Shown here one piece after another: positions 16,541-24,435 of a stretch of 34,334 bases of DNA. This stretch comes from Gemmatimonadota bacterium. Its GTDB lineage: Bacteria > Gemmatimonadota > Gemmatimonadetes > Gemmatimonadales > JACORV01. Location of the stretch: positions 1-34,334 of the forward strand of contig JACQVG010000053.1 in NCBI GenBank assembly GCA_016209905.1, read 5' to 3'. Numbering within the stretch: the stretch's first letter is position 1; each line of letters starts with the position of its first letter. The position numbers and the translations under genes were made by a program. The notes under the pieces were generated by a model. The model did no database searches and was not told where the DNA came from. It was given only the letters and a program-made list of their open reading frames with translations.

Positions 16541-16921
16541 CTACTGACAGGCGACCTGGCCCTCTTGTGTGGCCGTGCCGACGGGGGCGGCGTTGCCGAC
16601 GAAGAGGTAACACTGTCGCGAGGAGTTGGGGTGCTCGGCGGTGGCGGACCAGCCACCCATGCTGGCTTCATTCACCGTGACCGTCACGCCCGTGGAGGGG
16701 CGGAAGGTCGAAAGAGCCGCGAGGCTCAAGGCGTACGTCGCGTTGTCGTAAAAATACGACTCTTCCGCGGCCGCGAGATTGCGGAGATCCGACTTCACGG
16801 TGGCGATGAACGCCTTCTCGCGCGAGTTGGCGAACCGGGGGATGAGCACGGCCGCCAGCAGTCCGATGATGACCACCACCATCATGAGTTCGACCAGGGT
16901 GAAGCCACGCGAATGCCCCAC
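16541..16921 (-). CDS. Type IV pilin / pseudopilin
   Basis: The start is taken at GTG 16921, 7 bases after AGGGAGGG. This gives a short 6-residue leader ending in Gly and the prepilin peptidase site G|FTLVE, with Glu5 of the mature protein conserved. A hydrophobic helix follows (MMVVVIIGLLAAVLIPRF). The mature protein is about 120 residues. A cysteine pair near the C-terminus (RQCYLF and the final VACQ) probably forms the D-region disulfide. An upstream frame start at 16984 would give an implausible 27-residue leader. No other pilus gene lies nearby; it is 87 bases downstream of polA on the same strand. Major and minor pilin cannot be told apart. Confidence 0.9.
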   Translation of the reverse strand: MGHSRGFTLVELMMVVVIIGLLAAVLIPRFANSREKAFIATVKSDLRNLAAAEESYFYDNATYALSLAALSTFRPSTGVTVTVNEASMGGWSATAEHPNSSRQCYLFVGNAAPVGTATQEGQVACQ

Positions 16922-17008
16922 GCCCAAACCCTCCCTGGTCGGCAGCGAGCAGGTGCTCAGTCCAGCAGCGGGGGAAGGTATCAATCGTGTCGGGACGCAG
17001 CAAGCCGT

Positions 17009-19759
17009 TCATTCGGCCTTGGCATCGAGCCAATTCCGACCGATGCCGATCGCCGCGACCAGCGGCACGGTGAGCGTCGCCGCCCCCTCCATGTGTGTCT
17101 TGACCAGGTGGGCGACGGCGTCAATCTCCTGCGCCGGGCTCTCGATGACCAGCTCGTCGTGGACCTGGAGCAGAAGCTTGGCCCCGAACCCGGCGCGGAG
17201 GGCCTCCTGCACGCGGATCATGGCCACCTTGATCAGGTCGGCTGCCGAGCCCTGCAGCGGAGAGTTGGTCGCCGTCCGCTCGCCGAACGCGCGCACGTTG
17301 TGGTTCTTGTCCCTCAGCTCGGGGATGTACCGTCGTCGCCCGAAGATCGTCACAACGAAACCCCGCTCTCGGGCAGACGCAACGGTCTCGTCGAGGAATC
17401 GCCGCACTCCCGCAAACCGGTCGAAGTACTGCTCAATGAATCGTTTCGCCTCATCGTAGGAGACGCCGAGTTGACGCCCGAGCGCGTGGGGGCCCTGACC
17501 GTAGATGGTCGCGAAGTTGATCGTCTTGGCGCGGCCACGCTGTTCCGTCGTCACCGCTTCTGCCGGGACCCCGAAGATCAACGCCGCCGTCTGGCGGTGG
17601 ATGTCGCCGCCGGCTCGAAACGCCTCGACGAACGCGGGATCCCCGGAAAGGTGGGCGAGGAGGCGGAGCTCGATTTGCGAGTAATCGGCGACCACAAACT
17701 GCGCCCCGGCCTGCGGAACGAAGCCACGGCGGATCGACTCGCCGCGCGCCGAACGGACGGGGATATTCTGGAGGTTGGGGTTCGTCGAGCTGAGGCGACC
17801 GGTGGCCGCACCGATCTGGTTGAAGGAGGTGTGGATGCGGCCGGTCTCAGGATTCACCTCTGCCGGGAGCGCCTCCAGGTAGGTGGACAGCAGCTTCGAC
17901 ACCTCGCGGTACTCCAGCAAGAGCCGCGGGACCTCGTGGCCCATGGCGGCGAGCTCCTCAAGCACGTCGGCGTCGGTCGACGGACCGGTCTTGGTCCTCT
18001 TGATCACCGGCAACTGGAGCTTCTCGAAGAGGATGTGACGGAGCTGCGGTGTGGACTGCAGGTTGAAGCCGGCTCCCGCTGCGGCGTGAGTCGCTGCCTC
18101 GAGCGCCGCCAGCTCGCGCCGGAACTCCTCGGTCAGCCGCGTGAACAGCCCCGAGTCGATGGCGATCCCGGCCCACTCCATGTCCGCGAGGACGCCGATC
18201 AGGGGCAGCTCCACGTCGCGAAAGAGACCGGCGAGATCGTGGTCGCCGAGGGCCGGTTCGAGTCGGCTCCGGAGGCGCAACGAGAAGTCGCTGTCCGCGC
18301 AGCAGTAGTCGGCCGCGTCGCGGACCGACACCGCAGCGAAGGGGACCGCGTGCTTCCCCCTGCCGGTGAGATCCTCGAAAGCGCGCAGCTGAGCGCCGAA
18401 GTGCTCCCGCGCCAGGGCGTCGAGCGCGTGCGAGCGCTTGCCCGGGTCGAGCATAAAGCTGGCGATCATGGTGTCGAACGTGACGCCGCGGAGCGGGGTG
18501 CCGGCTCGGCGCAGGACGAGCATGTCGTACTTGACGTTGTGCCCGACCTTGCCCACGGCCGGATCGGCGAGCAGCTCGACGAGCGGACCGAGCGCGGGGT
18601 CCCTTGGCGCGGGCAGGTTTCGCACCTCGGGCCCGCCGAAGACGTCGGTCGGCGCACGGTGCCCGAAAGGCAAGTACCAGGCGACGCCGTCGGCCACTGC
18701 GATCGAGAGACCCACCAGGTCGGCGCGCGTCGCGGCGAGAGCGGTGGTCTCGACGTCGACGGCCACGGTCCCCGCGCTGCGCGCCTGCCGCACGACCTCC
18801 AGCACCGCATCGACCGAATCGGCGACCCGATACGCGGCGCCCGCGCCTGCCCGCCCCCCCTCCGCACGCCCGCCGAGGGCGCGCGCCAACGAGTGGAATT
18901 CGAGCTCGCCCAGGAGGCCGAGGAGCGCCGGCCAGTCCGGGTCGCGCGACTGGAGCGCGGCCAGCTCGAGCGCAATCGGCACATCACGGTGTAGCGTCAC
19001 CAGCGCGCGCGAGAGTCGCGCGCGGTCGGCGTCGCGCCCGAGCGCCTCCCGCACACGCCGCGCCGGGATGTCGGCCGCGTGCGCCAGGATGGCGTCCAAG
19101 CTCCCGTACTCACCGAGCAGCTTCTGCGCCGTCTTTTCCCCGACGCCGTCGACACCCGGCACGTTGTCGGCGCTGTCGCCCACCAGTGCGAGAAAGTCCA
19201 CGGTCTGGGCGGGCGGCACGCCGAGCCTCTCCATGGCGTTGGCGGCGGTCACCAACTGTTCCTCGATCGCCGCGGGCCCGCCGCGGCCCGGGTTCAGGAG
19301 CGCGACACGAGTCTCGATCAGCTGGTAGAAGTCCTTGTCACCCGAGACGATCACGACATCCAGGTCGTGTCCGGCAGCCCGGGAGGCGAGGGTGGCGATG
19401 ACGTCGTCGGCCTCGTAACCGTCCAACGTGACGAGCGGAATGCGGAACGCGCTCAGCAGCGCCTCGACCCGCGCAACCGAGCGGTCGAAGTCCTGCTGCA
19501 GCTCTTCATCAAGCTTTTCGCGCGTCGCCTTGTACGCCGGGTACGCTTCGTGCCGGAAGCTGGTGCCGGCGTCGTGAACCCAAGCGACGTAGTCGGGGTG
19601 GTGACGATCGCGCAGGCGGAGGAGGAAGTTCGTGATGCCCCACGCCACCGAGGTGTTCTCCCCGCGGCTGGTTGTCAGCGGCCGGGCGAGCATCGCGAAA
19701 AACGCGCGATAGATGAGCGCGTAGCCGTCGATCAGAAACAGTCGGGGGCGGTCGGCCAT
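17009..19759 (-). CDS. polA: DNA polymerase I
   Basis: This 916-residue repair and Okazaki-fragment polymerase has all three domains. The N-terminal 5' nuclease shows LFLIDGYALIYRAFFA, GYEADDVIATLA and VSGDKDFYQL. The 3'-5' proofreading domain keeps DVETTAL, GHNVKYDML and YCCAD, so it looks active. The polymerase domain has motif A VVADYSQIELR with Asp692, motif B RGRAKTINFATIYGQG, and motif C VHDELVIE at about 866-873. The Phe of motif B that disfavours dideoxynucleotides is kept. The ATG at 19759 is 22 bases after the kinase-like gene, suggesting one transcription unit with it and the GWxTD gene. Length is normal for a full-length enzyme. Confidence 0.98.
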   Translation of the reverse strand: MADRPRLFLIDGYALIYRAFFAMLARPLTTSRGENTSVAWGITNFLLRLRDRHHPDYVAWVHDAGTSFRHEAYPAYKATREKLDEELQQDFDRSVARVEALLSAFRIPLVTLDGYEADDVIATLASRAAGHDLDVVIVSGDKDFYQLIETRVALLNPGRGGPAAIEEQLVTAANAMERLGVPPAQTVDFLALVGDSADNVPGVDGVGEKTAQKLLGEYGSLDAILAHAADIPARRVREALGRDADRARLSRALVTLHRDVPIALELAALQSRDPDWPALLGLLGELEFHSLARALGGRAEGGRAGAGAAYRVADSVDAVLEVVRQARSAGTVAVDVETTALAATRADLVGLSIAVADGVAWYLPFGHRAPTDVFGGPEVRNLPAPRDPALGPLVELLADPAVGKVGHNVKYDMLVLRRAGTPLRGVTFDTMIASFMLDPGKRSHALDALAREHFGAQLRAFEDLTGRGKHAVPFAAVSVRDAADYCCADSDFSLRLRSRLEPALGDHDLAGLFRDVELPLIGVLADMEWAGIAIDSGLFTRLTEEFRRELAALEAATHAAAGAGFNLQSTPQLRHILFEKLQLPVIKRTKTGPSTDADVLEELAAMGHEVPRLLLEYREVSKLLSTYLEALPAEVNPETGRIHTSFNQIGAATGRLSSTNPNLQNIPVRSARGESIRRGFVPQAGAQFVVADYSQIELRLLAHLSGDPAFVEAFRAGGDIHRQTAALIFGVPAEAVTTEQRGRAKTINFATIYGQGPHALGRQLGVSYDEAKRFIEQYFDRFAGVRRFLDETVASARERGFVVTIFGRRRYIPELRDKNHNVRAFGERTATNSPLQGSAADLIKVAMIRVQEALRAGFGAKLLLQVHDELVIESPAQEIDAVAHLVKTHMEGAATLTVPLVAAIGIGRNWLDAKAE

Positions 19760-19781
19760 CAGCGACCCGGCTGAACGGTGC

Positions 19782-20360
19782 TCACGCGAGCCAGGTCAAC
19801 ACGGCAGCGGTCAGCACGGGAACCGCCACGTTGTCGCTGGCTCGCCACGGCACGCGCTCGGCCAGCGCGCTCGCCGCGCTTGCCGCCGCCGCGCTCGCCG
19901 GGGGCACGCTGGCCAGAAGAAGGGCTACTCCCGCCGCGAGCGCGAACGCCGCCGATCCGATCCACGTTTTCCTCTCCGAGCCCGGAGCGAAATGTGTTCC
20001 GATGGTAGCCGCGACGGGGTCGGCGATCGCGGCAACGGCGATCGCCCGTGCGGCGGCAGGACCGGGAAAGAGCCACCACGTGAGCGCGTAGCCGAGGGCG
20101 AGGGTGGAGGCGCCGCTGACCGCGCCGCTCTCGGCCGGTCGAAAGAGGGGCCCGGCAAGCCGCTCGACCAGTCCCCGGCGCTCTCGCGCCGCGAGCCGTG
20201 CCGCCTCGAGGCCGACCGCGAGGAGAACCAGGGCGGCGAAGCCGTAGGAGGCCACCGGCGGGGGCAGCCACGCCGCCAAAGGCGCGATCACGACGGAAGC
20301 GGCGTGAAGGGCGCGGCGCCAGCCTTCACGCTCAGCAGGCCTCGGCACGGCGGGACGCAT
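19782..20360 (-). CDS. Dolichol/phytol-kinase-like integral membrane protein
   Basis: The start is taken at the ATG at 20360, giving 192 residues. The frame is open to 20501, but that would overlap the upstream gene and add unrelated sequence. Features of the CTP-dependent polyprenol/phytol/dolichol kinase family are visible: an N-terminal RRALHAASV helix, DPVAATIGTHF, a basic ERKTWIGSAAFA block, and near the C-terminus ASDNVAVPVLTA. About five or six hydrophobic helices are predicted. Possible roles are phosphorylation of an isoprenoid alcohol or a diacylglycerol-type lipid at the inner membrane; the substrate is open. It sits 40 bases after the GWxTD gene and 22 bases before polA. Confidence 0.8.
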   Translation of the reverse strand: MRPAVPRPAEREGWRRALHAASVVIAPLAAWLPPPVASYGFAALVLLAVGLEAARLAARERRGLVERLAGPLFRPAESGAVSGASTLALGYALTWWLFPGPAAARAIAVAAIADPVAATIGTHFAPGSERKTWIGSAAFALAAGVALLLASVPPASAAAASAASALAERVPWRASDNVAVPVLTAAVLTWLA

Positions 20361-20400
20361 TCCGAGGCGGAGGGCGCGCCCGGCGGGCCCGCCGCGCTGA

Positions 20401-21804
20401 TCACGTGTCGCGACGGATGCGTTGGCGGACGCGCAAATACTCCGACCGGGAGCGGGCATCGAGACGGAACCGACCGGTGCCGGCGTCGTCCACGAAGGCA
20501 ACGGTCAGACGGTGCTCGCGGTAAACCCAGAACAGCACTCGACTCCGACCCTGGAGGTCCGCGCGCCGGTCGAGCACTTCATCGGGCTCGCCGAGGGTAA
20601 TGAACACTTCGCCGCGCTCGGTGAGCCAGCCCGGGATCCCCTCGTCGCGGAACCGATCGTTGGCGACTTGAAGCCGGACGAAGTACTGGTCGAGCGCCTC
20701 GTTCTCGGCCGTGGCCGGCGCGGGGTCCGTAGACCGCCAGAAGCGGAGCCACGCAGCGCCCCGCTCGCTAGGCGGCGCTTCGAGGAGGGCGCGCAGCGTG
20801 TCGGGCGACGTGAAGTGGCGAAGGAGCGAGACGATTTCCTCCAGGCTGGAAACCGCCCATCGGTCGGAGAACGACACCAGGAACGGGGCCGTGACCGTGA
20901 CGCCGGCGGCGGCGACTGCGACCCGCAGCTCGTAGCGGCCGATCGAGAGCTGCGACGGCGGCACCGTGAAGGCCGCCCCCCGCACCGGCCCGGCGACCTC
21001 GATCCGGCTGGTGTCCATCCAGGCCACCCGACCCGAGGCGTCGAAGGCCGAAACAACCAGCACGGTGCCCGCCGGAACGCCGTACGACTCCACGTAGAAA
21101 TGCAGCGAGTCGATTCCGTACTGCACCGTGCTCCTCGGGTTCGCCACGAGGTCGGGCGCCACGGAAAGCGCCGTTCGCGACCGACTTTCGTAGACGGCGA
21201 GCGGCGTCGCTACGCCGGGTGACGAAACCGGGGACACTGTCAGTGGTTCCTGGCGGTGGCTCGCGTTCGGCCCGTTGCGGTCCCGGATGCTGATCGTCAG
21301 GACGTACTGGCCGGCCGCCAACCTGACGAACTGCTGGTAGATCACGCTCTCGTCCAACCGCTGGGTTTCGCGCAACGTGCTCACGCGGACCCGCTCGTCG
21401 CGGACGACCTGCTGCGCGATCTCCGTCCCTCTGCGGAAGATCAGCTCCACGTGATACTCGGCCACGAAGGCGTCCGCGTCCCGGCGAAACGTCAGCCCGT
21501 GGTTTCGAAGCGACAGCGCCACCACGGCAATCAGCGAGTCGGGCGTCGGCCCTGCGAAGAGGTGCACCGATCCCACGAACGGGATCGGACCCGTCTCGGC
21601 GATCAGGCCCATGGCGCCGTAGACCACCGACGGGCCGAGGATCTGGGGGGCTCTGGCCGGAGCGAGCGGGGGGTTGCCCGAAGTATCTCCCTGCCCGGGC
21701 GATCCGCAGGCCGCGAGCGGCAGGAGGAGGGACCAGCGAGTGAGGCGTTTCAGCGAAGCAAGCGTGTGGGCCTCGGTGCCGGGAGCCGGGCTGCGTCGGC
21801 GCAA
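20401..21804 (-). CDS. GWxTD-domain lipoprotein
   Basis: The product has a lipoprotein signal (KRLTRWSLLLPLAAC, lipobox LAAC). A long beta-rich region follows, then near residue 392 the GWxTD motif (GWLTERGEVFITLGEPDE) with its downstream strand block. GWxTD proteins are typical of Gemmatimonadota, Acidobacteriota and Bacteroidota-related lineages and have no settled function. The TTG at 21804 makes the frame 467 residues, but it overlaps a likely -10 box. The signal peptide would look most natural from a CTG at 21753 (450 residues), so the start is uncertain. It leads a co-directional series with the kinase-like gene and polA. Confidence 0.85.
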   Translation of the reverse strand: MRRRSPAPGTEAHTLASLKRLTRWSLLLPLAACGSPGQGDTSGNPPLAPARAPQILGPSVVYGAMGLIAETGPIPFVGSVHLFAGPTPDSLIAVVALSLRNHGLTFRRDADAFVAEYHVELIFRRGTEIAQQVVRDERVRVSTLRETQRLDESVIYQQFVRLAAGQYVLTISIRDRNGPNASHRQEPLTVSPVSSPGVATPLAVYESRSRTALSVAPDLVANPRSTVQYGIDSLHFYVESYGVPAGTVLVVSAFDASGRVAWMDTSRIEVAGPVRGAAFTVPPSQLSIGRYELRVAVAAAGVTVTAPFLVSFSDRWAVSSLEEIVSLLRHFTSPDTLRALLEAPPSERGAAWLRFWRSTDPAPATAENEALDQYFVRLQVANDRFRDEGIPGWLTERGEVFITLGEPDEVLDRRADLQGRSRVLFWVYREHRLTVAFVDDAGTGRFRLDARSRSEYLRVRQRIRRDT

Positions 21805-21832
21805 GCTACGGGGGCCGTGGCTGTCGAGTCAA
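21803..21832 (-). promoter_or_regulatory. Putative promoter of the GWxTD gene
   Basis: Reading leftward, TTGACT (21832-21827) and TAGCTT (21808-21803) are 18 bases apart, with an expected start near 21796. That is downstream of the TTG at 21804 and argues for a later start codon. Confidence 0.45.
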
Positions 21833-21851
21833 GCCGCTATGGTGCTTTCAC

Positions 21852-21880
21852 TTGCTGCGTTCAGCGGCCCGCGATACATT
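21852..21880 (+). promoter_or_regulatory. Putative promoter of the Ser/Thr kinase gene
   Basis: TTGCTG (21852-21857) and TACATT (21875-21880) have a 17-base spacer. The expected start is about 5 bases before the ATG at 21892, leaving almost no leader. Confidence 0.5.
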
Positions 21881-21891
21881 GGCGCGAGTCG

Positions 21892-22797
21892 ATGCCACCG
21901 GAAGACCTCACGGGCGCGGTCGTCGCGGGCTACCAACTCCTGGAGCGCGTGGGGGAGGGCGGCACGGCCACTGTCTATCAAGCCCGGCACGCCGAGCGGG
22001 GCACCTGTGCCCTCAAGGTCCTGCGCGCCAAGCTTCGCTCCGACCGGACGGCGGTGCAGCGCTTTCTGCGCGAGGCCTCCTACGGCGCGCGGGTGATCCA
22101 TCCTAATGTGGTCCAGACGTACGATTTCGGCGAGGCCGACGGGCTACACTACCTGGCTCTCGAGTGGGCTGACGGCGAGATCCTGGCCAAGTTCGTACGC
22201 CGCTCGGGACCGCTGGCCCTCTCGCTGGCGACGGTTATCGTCGAACAGATCGCTGGCGCGCTGGACGCCGCGCACGCTGCCGGGATCATCCATCGAGACC
22301 TCAAGCCCGAGAACGTCATCTACGATCCGCGCACCCAGCGGGCGCGACTGCTCGACTTCGGGATCGCCCGCGACGCGGAGCTGTCGCCCGAGGAGCGGCT
22401 GACCAAGACGGGCTTCTTCGTCGGCACGCTCCAGTATGTGGCGCCGGAGGCGCTCTCGGGCGAACTCGTGAACGAAGCGGCCGACATCTATTCGCTGGCG
22501 ACGATCGCGTACTTTTTGCTCACCGCACAGCTGGCCTACGTGGCGAAGTCGCCGCGGGAACTCTTCCATCAGTTGCTCACCCAGCCTCCCGTGGCTCTGA
22601 ACGCGGCGCGGCGCGACCTGGACTTTCCCCAGGCCGTCGAGGAGGCGGTGATGCGCGGATTGCACCGCGATCCGAAGAAGCGGCAGCGGACGGTGCTGGA
22701 GTTCGCGAGGGATCTGGCCGCGGCCTCGACCCAGCCGATCGTCGCCCGTCGCGGGCTCCTTGGCTCACTGAGGGGGATGCTCGGCGGCCGCCAGTGA
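21892..22797 (+). CDS. Ser/Thr protein kinase, Hanks type, kinase domain only
   Basis: This 301-residue soluble kinase starts at the ATG at 21892. The conserved subdomains are complete: glycine loop GEGGTATVYQ (21-30), Lys42 in ALKVLR, Glu61, catalytic loop HRDLKPEN (134-141) with Asp136, DFG (155-157), and the APEAL block. The domain fills nearly the whole protein. Unlike PknB-type receptors there is no membrane helix or sensor domain, only about 25 basic residues after the domain. The frame is open 5' to 21256, antisense to the GWxTD gene; that part is shadow. It is divergent from the GWxTD gene and followed 45 bases on by pyrE. Substrates are unknown. Confidence 0.93.
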   Translation: MPPEDLTGAVVAGYQLLERVGEGGTATVYQARHAERGTCALKVLRAKLRSDRTAVQRFLREASYGARVIHPNVVQTYDFGEADGLHYLALEWADGEILAKFVRRSGPLALSLATVIVEQIAGALDAAHAAGIIHRDLKPENVIYDPRTQRARLLDFGIARDAELSPEERLTKTGFFVGTLQYVAPEALSGELVNEAADIYSLATIAYFLLTAQLAYVAKSPRELFHQLLTQPPVALNAARRDLDFPQAVEEAVMRGLHRDPKKRQRTVLEFARDLAAASTQPIVARRGLLGSLRGMLGGRQ

Positions 22798-22842
22798 GGC
22801 AGTTACGGCGACCGGCTCCCGCGCCGCCTGTTCGGTGGCGTC

Positions 22843-23388
22843 TTGTCGGCTAGACGCCAGCGATTGATCGCGCTGCTCAAGGAGCGGTCGCTTCTGCAGG
22901 GAGAGTTCGTGCTGTCGTCCGGCCGCCGCTCATCCTGTTACGTCGACTGTCGCCGCACCACCATGCACGCGGAAGGCTTGGCGCTGATCGGTGCGCTGGG
23001 CCTCGAGGCGCTGCGCCGCGTGGGCTGGCAACCGCAGGCTGTAGGGGGAATGACACTCGGCGCCGATCCCGTCGCGTACGCGATCGCCGCCGCGTCGCAC
23101 GCCGACCCGCCGCTGGTGCACGGGTTCACGGTCCGCAAGGACCCTAAGGTGCACGGCGCCGGCCGCCGAGTGGAGGGATGCTTCGAGCCCGGGGCCCGCG
23201 TCGTGGTTGTCGAGGACGTCCTCACCACCGGGAACTCGTCGCTCGAGGCAGCGCGCGCGATCGGCGAAGCCGGCGGGAGCGTGCTCGGCGTTCTGGCAGT
23301 GGTAGATCGCGGGGAGGGCGGGCGCGAGGCGATCGAAGGTGCAGGGCTAGCGCTGCACGCGCTGGTGGCGCTGCCCGAACTGGTGTGA
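22843..23388 (+). CDS. pyrE: Orotate phosphoribosyltransferase
   Basis: PyrE joins orotate to PRPP to make orotidine monophosphate in de novo pyrimidine synthesis. The protein is 181 residues, normal for the family. The PRPP-binding signature VVVVEDVLTTGNSS is at 120-133, the flexible-loop VRKDPKVHG with Lys99/Asp100 is present, and FVLSSGRRSSCYVDCR is the N-terminal substrate block. The start is TTG at 22843 with no strong ribosome site, 45 bases after the kinase gene, so it may be translated from the same message. No other pyr gene is nearby. The hairpin GGCGCCGC-GTT-GCGGCGCC at 23460-23478 lies between it and the convergent AraC gene. Confidence 0.95.
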   Translation: MSARRQRLIALLKERSLLQGEFVLSSGRRSSCYVDCRRTTMHAEGLALIGALGLEALRRVGWQPQAVGGMTLGADPVAYAIAAASHADPPLVHGFTVRKDPKVHGAGRRVEGCFEPGARVVVVEDVLTTGNSSLEAARAIGEAGGSVLGVLAVVDRGEGGREAIEGAGLALHALVALPELV

Positions 23389-23503
23389 GCGCCGGACTGG
23401 GCGCGCGCCGCCAACCCCAGCGCCCGTCGGTACTGGGCACACCGTGGTTGGTCAGGCAGGGCGCCGCGTTGCGGCGCCGTCATCACCCCGCCGGGTCGGC
23501 AGC

Positions 23504-24376
23504 TCACGCGGCGCTTCGTCCGTGATCGCCGGGCCACGTTCCCAATGGATGGAACGCGAGCAGCCGATCCCGGTACGGGGTGATGAAGGAGGCGCAGAAG
23601 CGATCCAGCGCCTCGTCAAATGGCAGGCGCCGGCGGAACTCTCCCGCCGTCACTCCCAGGAGCGTGCGCAGATGCCGGCCGAAGCTTTGAGGCGAGGAAT
23701 ATTCGAGCCGGTGCGCCACGTCCGCGATGCTGAGGCCGTCGCTCCGAAACAGGTGCGCGGCGTGGAGCAGTCGCGCGTGCGCGAGGTAGATCTTGGGCGA
23801 GGGCAGCTCGGCGCGGTAGAAGCGCGACATCAACGAGCTCGGGACGACGTCCAGCGCGCCGGACAGGGTCGTGACCGTGCGCAGCTCGGGAGCGCGGCGC
23901 ACCAGTACCTCGAAGAAAAGCCGGCAGTCGGGCGGCGCGTCCCGCAACTCGGGATCGAGGGCCGCCATCACGCGGGCGACGACCGGTGAGCTGGGCTCGC
24001 GCAGCAGCTCGCGCAGGCGATGCCACCCGGCCGGGACGCTGACGTCGACCACGGCGCGTACGCCGGACGCGCCCAGTCGCAGGACGCGCTCCGACGCCTG
24101 GGAGTCGGCACGAGAGATGAGGGCCACCGCCGGCACGTGGGGGAACTCCCGGACGAACTGCGCGACCCGGGGGAGTTCCGCGTCGCCGCACCAGTGCACC
24201 GAGAGAAACACCGCGTCCACGGTCTGGCGCCGGACCTGCCGGGTCGCCTCTTCGAGGGACTCGCCGTGCAGGGTGACGAAGCACCCCTGGCCGGCGGCTT
24301 CCACCCGGGAACGCTCCGCCGGCAGCAGAACCGTCGCGACCGTGGCGGTGCAGCTGCGCATCCGCGAGTCCTCCAT
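23504..24376 (-). CDS. AraC-family regulator with degenerate receiver-like N-domain
   Basis: This 290-residue protein starts at the ATG at 24376; a longer frame from 24418 would begin upstream of the likely -10 box. The C-terminal part is an AraC/XylS double helix-turn-helix: LSIADVAHRLEYSSPQSF is the second helix pair and the GVTAGEFRRRL end is typical. The first 120 residues have the alternating pattern of a response-regulator receiver (VDAVFLSVHW, FPHVPAVALIS, RLGASGVRAVVDVS), but the phospho-acceptor Asp position is not an Asp. It probably senses something other than phosphate. It is divergent from the DUF885 gene, which is its likeliest target. Confidence 0.85.
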   Translation of the reverse strand: MEDSRMRSCTATVATVLLPAERSRVEAAGQGCFVTLHGESLEEATRQVRRQTVDAVFLSVHWCGDAELPRVAQFVREFPHVPAVALISRADSQASERVLRLGASGVRAVVDVSVPAGWHRLRELLREPSSPVVARVMAALDPELRDAPPDCRLFFEVLVRRAPELRTVTTLSGALDVVPSSLMSRFYRAELPSPKIYLAHARLLHAAHLFRSDGLSIADVAHRLEYSSPQSFGRHLRTLLGVTAGEFRRRLPFDEALDRFCASFITPYRDRLLAFHPLGTWPGDHGRSAA

Positions 24377-24392
24377 CCGTGGTCCGAGGCCG

Positions 24393-24398
24393 ATAGTA
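24393..24398 (-). promoter_or_regulatory. -10 box of the AraC-family gene
   Basis: TACTAT on the minus strand lies about 17 bases before the ATG at 24376. No convincing -35 box was found, so an activator may be needed. Confidence 0.35.
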
Positions 24399-24435
24399 GC
24401 GCCAGCGGTCACCGCCACGTCACCGGGAGCGAAAC

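Noticed and set aside
15959-18994. A 1011-codon rightward open frame opposite polA
   Set aside because: It lies mainly antisense to polA, the pilin gene and neighbours, which have full family motifs. Long antisense frames are expected at this GC content. Its translation shows no recognisable domain and is rich in Arg/Gly/Asp.
20358-20501. Longer N-terminus for the dolichol-kinase-like protein from 20501
   Set aside because: The extra 47 residues overlap the GWxTD gene and lack similarity to the family; the ATG at 20360 fits the family start.
23460-23478. Perfect 8-bp hairpin GGCGCCGC-GTT-GCGGCGCC between pyrE and the AraC gene, as a terminator
   Set aside because: There is no T-run on either side. 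It may help termination, but the evidence is too weak for a separate call.
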